DNA of 64,000 nt from Agreia sp. VKM Ac-1783. Lineage in GTDB: Bacteria > Actinomycetota > Actinomycetes > Actinomycetales > Microbacteriaceae. The notes beneath the pieces are model-generated. The model saw nothing but the letters and a program-made list of their open reading frames with translations. It ran no database searches and was not told where the DNA came from. The position numbers and the translations under genes are program-made. The stretch spans positions 186,001-250,000 of the forward strand of contig NZ_FXWI01000003.1 in assembly GCF_900177765.1 (NCBI RefSeq), in the 5' to 3' direction. This document shows, in pieces, positions 41,744 to 50,258 of this stretch (its first letter is position 1; each line of letters starts with the position of its first letter).

Positions 41744-41766
41744 TTAATGAGTATTGTTCTCATTAA
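41744..41766 (+). promoter_or_regulatory. Zur-like palindrome upstream of the metallophore-type importer
   Basis: Perfect 8-bp arms TTAATGAG (41744-41751) and CTCATTAA (41759-41766). The 15-mer TGAGTATTGTTCTCA (41748-41762) keeps the TGA/TCA ends and central A-T-rich pattern of a Zur box. A promoter is possible with -35 TTGTTT (41728-41733) and -10 TATTGT (41752-41757) inside the palindrome. It is 34 bp upstream of the permease ATG. Confidence 0.68.
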
Positions 41767-41800
41767 GCAAGCCGAACTCCGACTCTCGAAAGGCGGCCCC

Positions 41801-42889
41801 ATGAATGAGCGATCCGCTCCTTTTACGAGCGTCACGCGCTATCGTGGGCTGGTTCTGGCGCTTGTTCTTGTCACGTTCGTCTGCGCGGTCGCCTCGGTAG
41901 CGATCGGCTCCGTCGGGGTGCCGATACCCGACGTGATCAGGGTTGTGGCCGCGCACCTCGGCTTTGGAACAGCAGACGGCGCCTCGGCAGACCAGATCGT
42001 CTGGTCTGTGCGCGTGCCGCGCACAATCCTCGCCATCGTCGCCGGCGGTGGGCTTGCTCTGACCGGAGCCGTTATTCAGGCGGTCGTGCGCAACCCACTC
42101 GGAGATCCATCGCTGATCGGGGTCACCCCCGGTGCATCGCTCGGCGCGGTCGCCGTGATCGTGCTCGGCGGAGGCTCAGTCGGCACGGGATCGCTCGCCG
42201 GCGCGGCGTTCGTCGGCGCATTGGCCACGTTCGGGGTCGTCTTTCTCCTGGGGCACAGCGACGGCCGGTGGCCGCCGACCCGTCTCATCTTGGCCGGCGT
42301 TGCCATCGGCTATCTCGTCTCCTCGATGACCTATTTTCTGCAGACGATCGCCACGCCTAACCAGGTTCAAAGGGTGCTCTTCTGGAGCCTGGGCAGCGTC
42401 GGGGGTGCCGACTGGGGGAGCCTTGTCATTCCCACACTCGTCGTCGTGGCAGGAGCGGTCGTTGTGCTCGGCTCGGGGCCCGCTCTCAACGCCTTGGTCG
42501 GAGGCGACGACCTCGCCGCATCCCTCGGTATCGACGTACCCCGGCTTCAAGTGATGCTCCTTCTCGTCGTTGCGGCCATGACGGGCTCCATCGTGGCCGT
42601 TGCCGGTGGTATCGCATTCGTCGGGCTCGTCGTGCCGCACGTGGCCCGATTGCTCGTGGGCGCCGACCATCGCCGGATGCTGGTCGCGTCGCTTCTGCTC
42701 GGAGCCGTCTTCATGATGATGGCCGATCTCGTGGCACGCACGGTCCGTGCCCCGGCAGAACTGCCGATCGGAGTCGTCACGGCCGCGGTCGGGGCGCCGT
42801 TCTTCCTCTGGCTTCTTACCGGCCGGAGATCGTTCCGGCGGCGCAGGCGAGTACCCGCCTCCACGGTTGCGGCGGTCACCGCACCATGA
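41801..42889 (+). CDS. FecCD-family ABC permease (metallophore/cobalamin importer)
   Basis: 362 residues from the ATG at 41801 (AAAGG upstream), chosen over the frame's far upstream start because it follows the palindrome. About ten TM helices. FecCD signatures: VRVPRTILAIVAGGGLALTGAVIQAVVRNPLGDPSLIGVTPGASLGAV and VAVAGGIAFVGLVVPHVARLLVGADHRRMLV. As a single permease gene it would form a homodimer. These transporters take up iron-siderophores, haem, B12 or other metal complexes. Divergent from the RiPP operon and under a similar palindrome, it is a good candidate to import the metal-loaded peptide. Confidence 0.93.
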   Translation: MNERSAPFTSVTRYRGLVLALVLVTFVCAVASVAIGSVGVPIPDVIRVVAAHLGFGTADGASADQIVWSVRVPRTILAIVAGGGLALTGAVIQAVVRNPLGDPSLIGVTPGASLGAVAVIVLGGGSVGTGSLAGAAFVGALATFGVVFLLGHSDGRWPPTRLILAGVAIGYLVSSMTYFLQTIATPNQVQRVLFWSLGSVGGADWGSLVIPTLVVVAGAVVVLGSGPALNALVGGDDLAASLGIDVPRLQVMLLLVVAAMTGSIVAVAGGIAFVGLVVPHVARLLVGADHRRMLVASLLLGAVFMMMADLVARTVRAPAELPIGVVTAAVGAPFFLWLLTGRRSFRRRRRVPASTVAAVTAP

Positions 42890-43698
42890 TGCAGGTCGAG
42901 GTCGCCAACGTCAGTGCCGAGGTGCAGGGAACCGCCCTGTTACGTGACGTCTCTCTTGTCGCCCCGACCGGTTCCACGGTCGCGCTACTCGGCCCGAACG
43001 GCTCGGGAAAGTCGACCCTGCTGCGAACCGTCTATCGCGCCCGCCGCCCGAGCTCGGGCACCATCACTGTTGGAGGCGACGATGTCTGGGGTATGAGCGC
43101 TCGAGCGGCCGCGCATCGCACGGCCGTGGTGCTGCAGGATGACCAGCGGGAGTTCGAGTTCACGGCACGCGAGACGGTGGAGCTGGGGCGTGTACCTCAC
43201 CGCGGGGTCGGCCGCCGATTCGCGCCCACCGACTCGGATGCAGTCGAGCGCGCGATCGCACAATCCGGTATCGAGCGCTATGTGCATCGCCCGCTCGGCA
43301 GCCTATCGGGAGGCGAACGGCAGCGTGTGGCCCTGGCGCGGGCCCTCGCTCAGGACACACCTGTGCTGATTCTCGACGAGCCCACGAATCATCTCGATGT
43401 TCTGGCCCAGGTCGAGCTGCTCGAACTCGTCTCCGTTCTGCCCTCCACGACACTGGTGGCCTTGCACGACCTCGGGTTGGCCGCGGCTTATTGCGATCAT
43501 GTGGTCGTTCTGAACCATGGACGCGTCGTCGCCGCGGGCGCCCCGGAGCTTGTCGTAACAGCGGAGCTCATCGCCGATGTCTACGGAGTCGAGGCCGAGA
43601 TCGGTGTGAACCCGATCACCGAAAGAATCGCCGTGCACCTCGGCCCGCCGCTCTCGCGATCTCACCGCGCCCCTCACACAAATACGTCCGCACCCTGA
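42886..43698 (+). CDS. FecE-family ABC ATP-binding protein
   Basis: 270 residues, ATG overlapping the permease stop by 4 bp (ATGA). Walker A GPNGSGKST, Q-loop LQDDQREFEFTARETV, signature LSGGERQR, Walker B VLILDEPTNHLD and switch ALHDLGLAAAYCD. This is the ATPase of the metallophore-type importer. The C-terminal ~25 residues extend past the typical domain and are disordered-looking. Confidence 0.93.
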   Translation: MMQVEVANVSAEVQGTALLRDVSLVAPTGSTVALLGPNGSGKSTLLRTVYRARRPSSGTITVGGDDVWGMSARAAAHRTAVVLQDDQREFEFTARETVELGRVPHRGVGRRFAPTDSDAVERAIAQSGIERYVHRPLGSLSGGERQRVALARALAQDTPVLILDEPTNHLDVLAQVELLELVSVLPSTTLVALHDLGLAAAYCDHVVVLNHGRVVAAGAPELVVTAELIADVYGVEAEIGVNPITERIAVHLGPPLSRSHRAPHTNTSAP

Positions 43699-43716
43699 AA
43701 GGAACCTCCCCGTCCC

Positions 43717-44697
43717 ATGACTCACCCACCAACACGCACCCTGCTCGGCACCTCTCTGCTCATTGCGACCCTGTTCGCAGCCTCGGGTTGTGCGAGCAGC
43801 ACGAGCGCAACTACTCCCGCGGCATCCGAAACCTCCGGCTACCCTGTGACCGTCAGCAGCTGTGGTGTCTCGCACACGTATACGTCGGCACCGCAGCGAG
43901 TGCTGCTCGGAGCGCCCGGGATCGTTGACACCCTCGACGCTTTGGGCGTGGCCGACAGCGCAATGGGCTACGCACTCTCTGACCTCGACGAGGGTGAGGC
44001 AGCCGCGCACCCCGCACTCACGAATAACACGAGCGATTGGACTCCGGCGAAGGAGTACCTTCTTGGGGCCGACCCAGATCTGTTCATCGCCAATGACGAG
44101 CAGCAGTTCACCGGCGACGGTGCTGCCTCGCTGGCCGACCTGGAAACGGTAGGCGCCGGCCTCTATGTCTTGGGGGACTACTGCGCAGACTCCACAGCGA
44201 AGCCCAGCATCGATGCGGTCTACAACGATATCGACTCACTCGGCACCATTTATAACGTGCCTGATAAGGCCAAGACCCTGAACGATCAGCTCCGGTCGCG
44301 AGTCGACGCGGCGGCTGCGCTGAACCACGGCGGACCGGTCACTGCGGCATCTGTGAGCATCGTCGATGGCACCGTCTATGCGCTTACCGGCGCCGGATAC
44401 GAAGCTGTGCTCGACTCTCTCGGCATCACGAACGCCTTCGCCGGCGTCGGAGCGAACTACACCCAGATCAGCAGGGAAGACGTCATCACAGCCGACCCCG
44501 ACATCATCTTCGTGACATACTCCGGACCCGACGATAAGGCGACGGCGATTGCCAACGCGACCTCGCTCTTTGCCGGGTCGAAGGCCGTCACAGACGGCAA
44601 AGTCTTCGGACAAGACGAGAACGCCTATCAGGCGGGCGGCATTCGCATTGTCGATGTCGTAGAGCAGAGCGCGAAAGATGCGTTCGGCAGCGAATAG
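43717..44697 (+). CDS. Substrate-binding lipoprotein of the metallophore-type importer
   Basis: 326 residues. The signal peptide TLLGTSLLIATLFAASGC ends in a lipobox (SGC), followed by an Ser/Thr linker. The mature protein has the type-III (BtuF/FepB) binding fold: VTVSSCGVSHTYTSAPQRVLLGAPGIVDTLDALGVAD at the first lobe, then LLGADPDLFIAN and the second-lobe motif EDVITADPDIIFVTY. A pair of cysteines, one early and one late (YCADS), may form a disulfide. It is third in the importer operon and defines its substrate, perhaps the RiPP-metal complex. Confidence 0.88.
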   Translation: MTHPPTRTLLGTSLLIATLFAASGCASSTSATTPAASETSGYPVTVSSCGVSHTYTSAPQRVLLGAPGIVDTLDALGVADSAMGYALSDLDEGEAAAHPALTNNTSDWTPAKEYLLGADPDLFIANDEQQFTGDGAASLADLETVGAGLYVLGDYCADSTAKPSIDAVYNDIDSLGTIYNVPDKAKTLNDQLRSRVDAAAALNHGGPVTAASVSIVDGTVYALTGAGYEAVLDSLGITNAFAGVGANYTQISREDVITADPDIIFVTYSGPDDKATAIANATSLFAGSKAVTDGKVFGQDENAYQAGGIRIVDVVEQSAKDAFGSE

Positions 44698-44727
44698 AGC
44701 GCCGAGAATCGACCGGCGTCTGGACAA

Positions 44728-44750
44728 CCCCTTCGACAGGCTCAGGGAAC
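44728..44750 (-). repeat. REP-like element, inverted copy
   Basis: CCTTCGACAGGCTCAGGGAA is the reverse complement of the core at 23883 and 35216. It lies between the convergent binding-protein and molybdoenzyme genes. Confidence 0.7.
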
Positions 44751-44757
44751 GGTCGGT

Positions 44758-47061
44758 TCAGGGGATCAGCGCGGGGTCTGCCGCCGGAACCAGTCGCACG
44801 ACGACCGCCTTCGACACCGGGGTGTTGCTCTCGTCGGTCACCGAGTCGAGCGGCACCAGCACATTGGCCTCGGGGTAGTACGCCGCCGCGCATCCTCTGG
44901 CGCTCGGATACGACACCACCCGGTACGAGCGCAGAACTCGCTCGATTCCGTCGTTCCACTCGCTGAACACGTCGACGTACTGACCGTCTTCGAGGCCGAG
45001 TTCGTCGAGGTCGAGCGGGTTCACGAACACCACACTGCGGCCCTTCTTGATGCCGCGATAGCGATCGTTGAGGCTGTAGATCGTGGTGTTGTACTGGTCG
45101 TGGGCCCGCAGCGTCTGCAAGAGCAGCGTTCCCTCGGGGCGCACGACCGGCTCGAGATGGTTCACCGTGATCATGGCCCGGCCGGTGAGCGTGTTGAACG
45201 TGCGGCTGTCGCGTGGCCCGTTCGGCAGCACGAAGCCGTCGATGTTGCGGATGCGCTCGTTGAAGTTCTCGAAGCCGGGAACGACGTTGGCGATGTGGTC
45301 GCGGATCAGATCGTAGTTCGCCTCGAAGCCCGCCCAATCGATGGGCGAGTCCTCTCCGAGAACGGCACGCGCAAGCCGACTCACGATGGCGATCTCCGAC
45401 AAGACGTGGTTCGAGATCGGATCGACCTTGCCATTCGACGCGTGCACCGCACAGACGGTGTCTTCGACGCTCACGAACTGCAGGCCGGATGCCTGCCGGT
45501 CGAGTTCCGTACGCCCCTTGGTGGGAAGGATGAGCGCCTCCTCGCCGATCACCGCGTGCGAGCGGTTGAGCTTGGTCGAGACCTGCACGGTGAGCCGTGT
45601 GCCGCGCATGGCAGCCTCTGCCACCTGGCTGTCTGAGATGGCAGCCACGAGGTTGCCGCCCATCGCGAACCACACCTTGATGTCGCCGCGGGCCATCGCC
45701 TTCATCGAATTGACCGCGTCGAGGCCGTGCTTCCGCGGCGGGTCGAAGCCGAACTCCGCCTGCAGCGCATCCATGAACGCATCCGGCATCTGCTCCCAGA
45801 TGCCCATAGTGCGGTCGCCCTGCACGTTGCTGTGACCCCGGATGGGCGACGCTCCCGCGCCCGACTTGCCCATGTTGCCGCGAAGCAGCAGCAGGTTCAC
45901 GATCTCTTTGATCGTGCTCACGGCCTTCTTCTGCTGGGTGATGCCCATGGCCCAGGTGATGATCACTCGGTCGGCGGCGATGTAGCGCTCGGCCAGCTCG
46001 TCGATCTCGGAGGCCGTGAGACCGGTCGCCTCGAGAACCTCGGCCTCGTCTAGACGATCGATGTGCGCCATGAACTCTTCGAGGCCCGAGCAGTGCTCGG
46101 CTAGGAATTCGTGGTCCAGAACCGTTCCCGGGGCCTTGCGTTCGGCATCCAATACCCGCTTCGAGAGGGCCTGCATCAGTGCCATGTCGCCGCCGAGCCG
46201 AATGTGCACGAACTGGTCGGCGATCTTCGTGCCGTGCCCGACGATGCCGCGCGGGCGCTGCGGATTCTTGTAGCGCATGAGTCCGGCCTCGGGCAGCGGG
46301 TTGATGGCCACGATCTTGGCGCCCTTGCGCTTAGCGTCTTCGAGGGCGGTGAGCATGCGCGGATGGTTGGTGCCGGGGTTCTGGCCCATCACGATGATCA
46401 GGTCGGTGTCTTCGAAGTCGTCGTAGGCGATCGTCGACTTGCCCACGCCGAGGGTCTCGCCCATGGCGGTTCCCGTGGACTCGTGGCACATGTTGGAGCA
46501 GTCGGGCAGGTTGTTGGTGCCGAACGCGCGCACGAAGAGCTGATAGGCGAAGGCCGTCTCATTGGCGGTGCGACCGCTCGTGTAGAACGCCGCCTCGTCG
46601 GGCGAGTCCAGCTCATTCAGACGCTCCGCGATGATCGCGAACGCCTTCTCCCAACTCACCGGCTCGTAGTGGTTCTTTCCCGCGGGCTTGTAGACGGGCT
46701 CGACCAGGCGCCCCTGCATTCCGAGCCAGTGCTCGCTGCGGGTGAGCAGGTCGTCGATCGAATGCTGCCCCCAGAAGCTGCGCGGAACCGCGATCGGAGT
46801 CGCCTCCCAGGTGACCGCCTTCGCGCCGTTCTCGCAGAACTCGGCGGCCTTGCGCCGGTCGGGGTCTGGCCAGGCGCAACTCGGGCAGTCGTAGCCGTCT
46901 TTCTGGTTGAGGCCGAGCATGAGCTTCGCCGTGCGGGCGACGCCCATGCCCTCGATGGCCGGAACCATCGAGTGCGCGATGGCAGGTACGCCGACGGCCC
47001 ACGTCTCGTGCTCGCCGACCTCGAGCTGGCTGTCGTCTTCGCGGGGCGGGATGGTGGTCAT
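44758..47061 (-). CDS. FdhF/YdeP-family molybdopterin oxidoreductase
   Basis: 767 residues. The N-terminal part has only a reduced cysteine set (YDCPSCAW, then AEFCENG) and not a full ferredoxin array. The bis-MGD domain reads TSGRTANETAFAYQLFVRAFGTNNLPDCSNMCHESTGTAMGETLG, where the Cys is the probable molybdenum ligand, followed by IVMGQNPGTNHPRM and RGHSNVQGDRTMGIWE. The C-terminal MGD domain includes FNTLTGRAMITVNHLEPV. This group contains YdeP and several formate dehydrogenase-like enzymes of unclear substrate. It is coupled with fdhD (overlap 4 bp), which is needed to sulfurate its cofactor. Confidence 0.9.
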   Translation of the reverse strand: MTTIPPREDDSQLEVGEHETWAVGVPAIAHSMVPAIEGMGVARTAKLMLGLNQKDGYDCPSCAWPDPDRRKAAEFCENGAKAVTWEATPIAVPRSFWGQHSIDDLLTRSEHWLGMQGRLVEPVYKPAGKNHYEPVSWEKAFAIIAERLNELDSPDEAAFYTSGRTANETAFAYQLFVRAFGTNNLPDCSNMCHESTGTAMGETLGVGKSTIAYDDFEDTDLIIVMGQNPGTNHPRMLTALEDAKRKGAKIVAINPLPEAGLMRYKNPQRPRGIVGHGTKIADQFVHIRLGGDMALMQALSKRVLDAERKAPGTVLDHEFLAEHCSGLEEFMAHIDRLDEAEVLEATGLTASEIDELAERYIAADRVIITWAMGITQQKKAVSTIKEIVNLLLLRGNMGKSGAGASPIRGHSNVQGDRTMGIWEQMPDAFMDALQAEFGFDPPRKHGLDAVNSMKAMARGDIKVWFAMGGNLVAAISDSQVAEAAMRGTRLTVQVSTKLNRSHAVIGEEALILPTKGRTELDRQASGLQFVSVEDTVCAVHASNGKVDPISNHVLSEIAIVSRLARAVLGEDSPIDWAGFEANYDLIRDHIANVVPGFENFNERIRNIDGFVLPNGPRDSRTFNTLTGRAMITVNHLEPVVRPEGTLLLQTLRAHDQYNTTIYSLNDRYRGIKKGRSVVFVNPLDLDELGLEDGQYVDVFSEWNDGIERVLRSYRVVSYPSARGCAAAYYPEANVLVPLDSVTDESNTPVSKAVVVRLVPAADPALIP

Positions 47062-47939
47062 GCGACACCGATGCTTTCACTGGGGACATTTTCGATGGGT
47101 GGAAGATCCGACTCGAGCACGCGCTCGGCGCCGGAGTAGATGACCATGGAGTCGCCGCGCAGGAAGCCGACGAGGGTGATGCCGAGCTCGCTCGCGAGTT
47201 CCGCGGCGAGCGACGACGGCGCCGACACCGCTGCGAGCATCGGGATGCCGGCCATGGAGGCCTTCTGCATCAGCTCGAAGCTCGCTCGACCGGAGACCAT
47301 GAGCACGGTTCCGCGCAGCGGCAGCAGGTTTTCGCGCGTCGCCCAGCCGATCACCTTGTCGACCGCGTTGTGTCGGCCCACGTCTTCGCGCAGCACGAGC
47401 AGCTCGCCCGTGCTGCCGTCGAACAGCGCCGCCGCGTGCAGCCCGCCGGTCTTGTCGAACACGTCTTGCTGCTCGCGAAGCCGATCCGGGAATGTCGTGA
47501 GGAGGGCGGCCTCGATGCGGAGGGCATCCGATTCGCTCGTGTAGGCCGAGATCGTGCGCACGGCGTCGATCGAGGCCTTGCCGCAGAGCCCGCACGAACT
47601 CGTGGTGAAGAAGTTGCGTTGGAGGCTCGGGTCCGGCGGGGCGACCCCCGGCGCGAGCGTCACGTCGAGGACGTTGTAGGTGTTGAGGCCCTCGTCTGTG
47701 GCGCCCGCGCAGTAGCGTGCGGCGGCGAAGTGCTCTCCGCTCGAGATCACTCCCTCGGAGACGAGAAAGCCTGCCGCGAGGTCGATGTCGTTGCCCGGAG
47801 TGCGCATGGTGATCGCGAGTGACTGGCCGCCCACCCTGATCTCGAGTGGCTCCTCGGCGGCGAGCACGTCTTCACGCACCCTCTTGCTTCCGCCGGCGGT
47901 GAGGCGGGTGACACGGCGACGTACGGTGATTCTGCCCAT
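47058..47939 (-). CDS. fdhD: Formate dehydrogenase accessory sulfurtransferase FdhD
   Basis: 293 residues. The sulfur-carrying loop SSCGLCGKASIDAV matches the CxxC of E. coli FdhD, and the GDP/MGD-binding cytidine-deaminase-like fold is seen in DVGRHNAVDKVIGWA and LMVSGRASFELMQKASMAGIPMLAAVSAPSSLA. It passes sulfur from a cysteine desulfurase to the Mo-bisMGD of the following oxidoreductase. Its TGA overlaps the next ATG by 4 bp, so stoichiometric expression is expected. Confidence 0.94.
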   Translation of the reverse strand: MGRITVRRRVTRLTAGGSKRVREDVLAAEEPLEIRVGGQSLAITMRTPGNDIDLAAGFLVSEGVISSGEHFAAARYCAGATDEGLNTYNVLDVTLAPGVAPPDPSLQRNFFTTSSCGLCGKASIDAVRTISAYTSESDALRIEAALLTTFPDRLREQQDVFDKTGGLHAAALFDGSTGELLVLREDVGRHNAVDKVIGWATRENLLPLRGTVLMVSGRASFELMQKASMAGIPMLAAVSAPSSLAAELASELGITLVGFLRGDSMVIYSGAERVLESDLPPIENVPSESIGVA

Positions 47940-48033
47940 ACAGCAGGCTTATCATCGATTTCGCGCTGCCGACAGGGCTGGCCGGGGCCTGGCAGAGGAT
48001 CGCCGGGTCGATGCTCGGTCGTAGGCTGGCTGC

Positions 48034-49047
48034 ATGCTGCTCGACGCGATCGTGCTCGCGGGCGGAAAGTCCTCCCGCCTCTCCGGCGTGCCCAAGGCGA
48101 CGCTGACGTGGCATGGCTCGACGCTGCTGCAGAACACGGTCGACGCCGTTCTCGACGCCGGGGCGCGGCGGGTCGTCGTCATCGGCCCAGATTCAGCCGG
48201 GCCGGATGCGCGGGGTCCGGATGCGCGTGGCCGGGATGGGCGGGTGCTGTTCGCACGCGAGGATCCGCCGTTCGGAGGCCCGGCCTCGGCCGTTGCCGCG
48301 GGCGTGCGTGCGCTCGAGGGCCAGGAGCATCCGGCCGGCGACCTTACGCCGGGCGATCATGTGCTCGTGCTCGCCTGCGACATGCCCCGGGTCGCTTCTG
48401 CCGTGTCGCAGCTCGTCGCCGCGGCGCCCCTGCTCAGCGACGACGGCGCGGTCATGCTCGACGCGTCGGGTATGCGGCAGCTGCTCGCGGCGGTCTATGG
48501 CCGCTCGGCGTTGGCCGACGCCGTCGACGGCCTGCGCGCATCCGGAACCCTCGACGGTGCGTCGATGCGGGCGCTGATCTCGTCGCTCGACCTGGTCGAG
48601 CTGCCCGACGGCAGCGGGTCGACGCACGACGTCGACACCTGGGACGACGCCGCCGGCTTCGGCATTGAACGGCCACCTCTGCACGAGCCCGCCTCAGATA
48701 CGGGCCCCACACCTCACGAGAAGGAGTCGATCATGAGTGACGACACGACCGCGAAGCCCGAGAGATCCGCCGAGGAGAAGGCCGAGATGCTCGACGTGCT
48801 CGAGCGCTGGACCGCGTCGCTGGCCGCAGAGCTCGACCTCGATGGACTCGATGTCGACATCGACAGGGTGTTGGCGCTCGCGGGGGTCGCCGCGCATGCC
48901 GTACTGCGCCCGGCTGCTCCTCTCACGACCTATCTGGTGGGGTATGCGGCGGGCCGAGCGGCGGCGCTCGGCGAGGCGAACGACGCCGAGGCCACCGATC
49001 GAGCGTTCGACGCGGCGTCGCAGCTCGCGCGGCGTCACACCGCATGA
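48034..49047 (+). CDS. MobA-like nucleotidyltransferase fused to DUF6457
   Basis: 337 residues. The N-terminal ~215 residues are an NTP transferase of the MobA type: AIVLAGGKSSRLSGVPKATLTWHGSTLL, VLFAREDPPFGGPASAVAAGVRAL, VLVLACDMPRV and a late SLDLVELPDGSGSTHDVDTWDD. MobA couples GMP or CMP to molybdopterin. The C-terminal ~104 residues (from MSDDTT) are DUF6457. The second part has its own ATG at 48733 with AGAAGGAG seven bases upstream, so it may also be made as a separate protein. No stop or frameshift separates the halves. Its end overlaps moeA by 4 bp. Confidence 0.87.
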   Translation: MLLDAIVLAGGKSSRLSGVPKATLTWHGSTLLQNTVDAVLDAGARRVVVIGPDSAGPDARGPDARGRDGRVLFAREDPPFGGPASAVAAGVRALEGQEHPAGDLTPGDHVLVLACDMPRVASAVSQLVAAAPLLSDDGAVMLDASGMRQLLAAVYGRSALADAVDGLRASGTLDGASMRALISSLDLVELPDGSGSTHDVDTWDDAAGFGIERPPLHEPASDTGPTPHEKESIMSDDTTAKPERSAEEKAEMLDVLERWTASLAAELDLDGLDVDIDRVLALAGVAAHAVLRPAAPLTTYLVGYAAGRAAALGEANDAEATDRAFDAASQLARRHTA

Positions 49048-50240
49048 GTGCAGCGTCAGATAGGCCGCGGTTGTCGTGGGCGCACGCCCGCGAGGCAGCG
49101 TACGCCGCTGCCGGCGAGCTGCCCCCGACGCGAGTGGGGCTCTCCGCAGCGGTCGGGCGGGTGCTGGTGGAGCCGGTGGTCGCCCTCTGCGACGTGCCGC
49201 ACTATGCGTCGTCGGCCATGGATGGCTGGGCCGTTCGCGGGCCGGGTCCCTGGGTGCTGCTGGCGGCCGGGCGCGACGCCTCAGCTCTCGACGAGAGCGA
49301 GGCGCGAGCGATCGTGACGGGCGGGCTCATTCCCGAGGGCGCCGACGCCGTGCTACGCAGCGAGGTGGGCGAGGTCGTCTCCGACGGTTCGGATGCCACA
49401 GCGCGCGGTCTGCTTCGCTCGAGCGTCGCTCCCTGGACCGGCCAGCACATCCGGCCGCGAGGCGAGGAGTTCGGTCGGGGCGAGGTGACCATCGACGCGG
49501 GAGTGCACCTGAACCCCGCGCACATCGCGGTCGCTGCTGCCTGCGGCGTCGACGAGGTCGAGGTGCGGGCTCGGGCGCGGGTTGCGCTCGTGCTCACCGG
49601 AGACGAGGTGGTGACCCATGGCATCCCAGCCCCGGGCGCCGTGCGCGACAGTTTCGGCCCGCAGCTGCCGGCGTTCGTCGAGCTTCTCGGCGCAGAGGTC
49701 GTGGGGCAGACGCGCATCGGCGACGACCACGGCGCGCTCGTGCGCGCGCTGTCGACCGAGCCATCGGCACACGACGTGATCATCACCACCGGGGGAACGG
49801 GTGACTCCTCTGCCGATCATCTGCGCGGCGCGCTCGACCGACTCGGTGCGCGCGTGCTGATCGATGGTGTCGCCATGCGGCCCGGTGGGCCGAGTCTGCT
49901 CGCGCGCCTCGACGACGGGCGGCTGCTGATCGGGCTTCCGGGCAACCCGCTCGCCGCCATGATGGGCCTACTCACCCTGGCCGCGCCGGCGCTGTCCGCG
50001 CTCGCGGGCGCCGCGCTGCCCGAGCTGTCGCGCGTGAGCCTCGGCGCACCTGTTGCTGCGGGGCGCGGCGAGACCCGGCTCATTCCCTTCCGCCTGGTCG
50101 ACGGCAGTGCCGAGCCGAGCACCTTCACGGGGTCGGCGATGCTGCGTGGCCTGGCCGACGCATCCGGGGTGCTGGTCTGCGGAAGCGGCGGCGCCGAAGT
50201 CGGCGATGAGCTGGAGCTCGTGCCGCTTCCGTGGCGGTGA
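49044..50240 (+). CDS. moeA: Molybdopterin molybdotransferase MoeA
   Basis: 398 residues. MoeA family features: early ALCDVPHYASSAMDGWAVRGPG (the conserved DGFA/DGWA loop), ARAIVTGGLIPEGADAVLRSE, GQHIRPRGEEFGRGEVTIDAG, then the MoCF-like domain with VALVLTGDEVVTHG, IITTGGTGDSSADHL and AMRPGGPSLLARL...IGLPGNPLAA. It inserts molybdate into adenylylated molybdopterin. Forms a cofactor block with the upstream MobA-like/DUF6457 gene and serves the FdhF-like and sulfite-oxidase-like enzymes of this window. Confidence 0.94.
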   Translation: MSAASDRPRLSWAHAREAAYAAAGELPPTRVGLSAAVGRVLVEPVVALCDVPHYASSAMDGWAVRGPGPWVLLAAGRDASALDESEARAIVTGGLIPEGADAVLRSEVGEVVSDGSDATARGLLRSSVAPWTGQHIRPRGEEFGRGEVTIDAGVHLNPAHIAVAAACGVDEVEVRARARVALVLTGDEVVTHGIPAPGAVRDSFGPQLPAFVELLGAEVVGQTRIGDDHGALVRALSTEPSAHDVIITTGGTGDSSADHLRGALDRLGARVLIDGVAMRPGGPSLLARLDDGRLLIGLPGNPLAAMMGLLTLAAPALSALAGAALPELSRVSLGAPVAAGRGETRLIPFRLVDGSAEPSTFTGSAMLRGLADASGVLVCGSGGAEVGDELELVPLPWR

Positions 50241-50258
50241 TCAGAACGGCCTGAGCGG

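Noticed and set aside
41660-41766. Palindromes read as DtxR/IdeR (iron) or Fur boxes
   Set aside because: Actinobacterial DtxR/IdeR boxes follow TTAGGTTAGGCTAACC-like patterns, which these do not. The TGA-n-AA...TT-n-TCA layout and the identical pattern at aztA/aztB favour Zur. An iron-type Fur homologue is not fully excluded.
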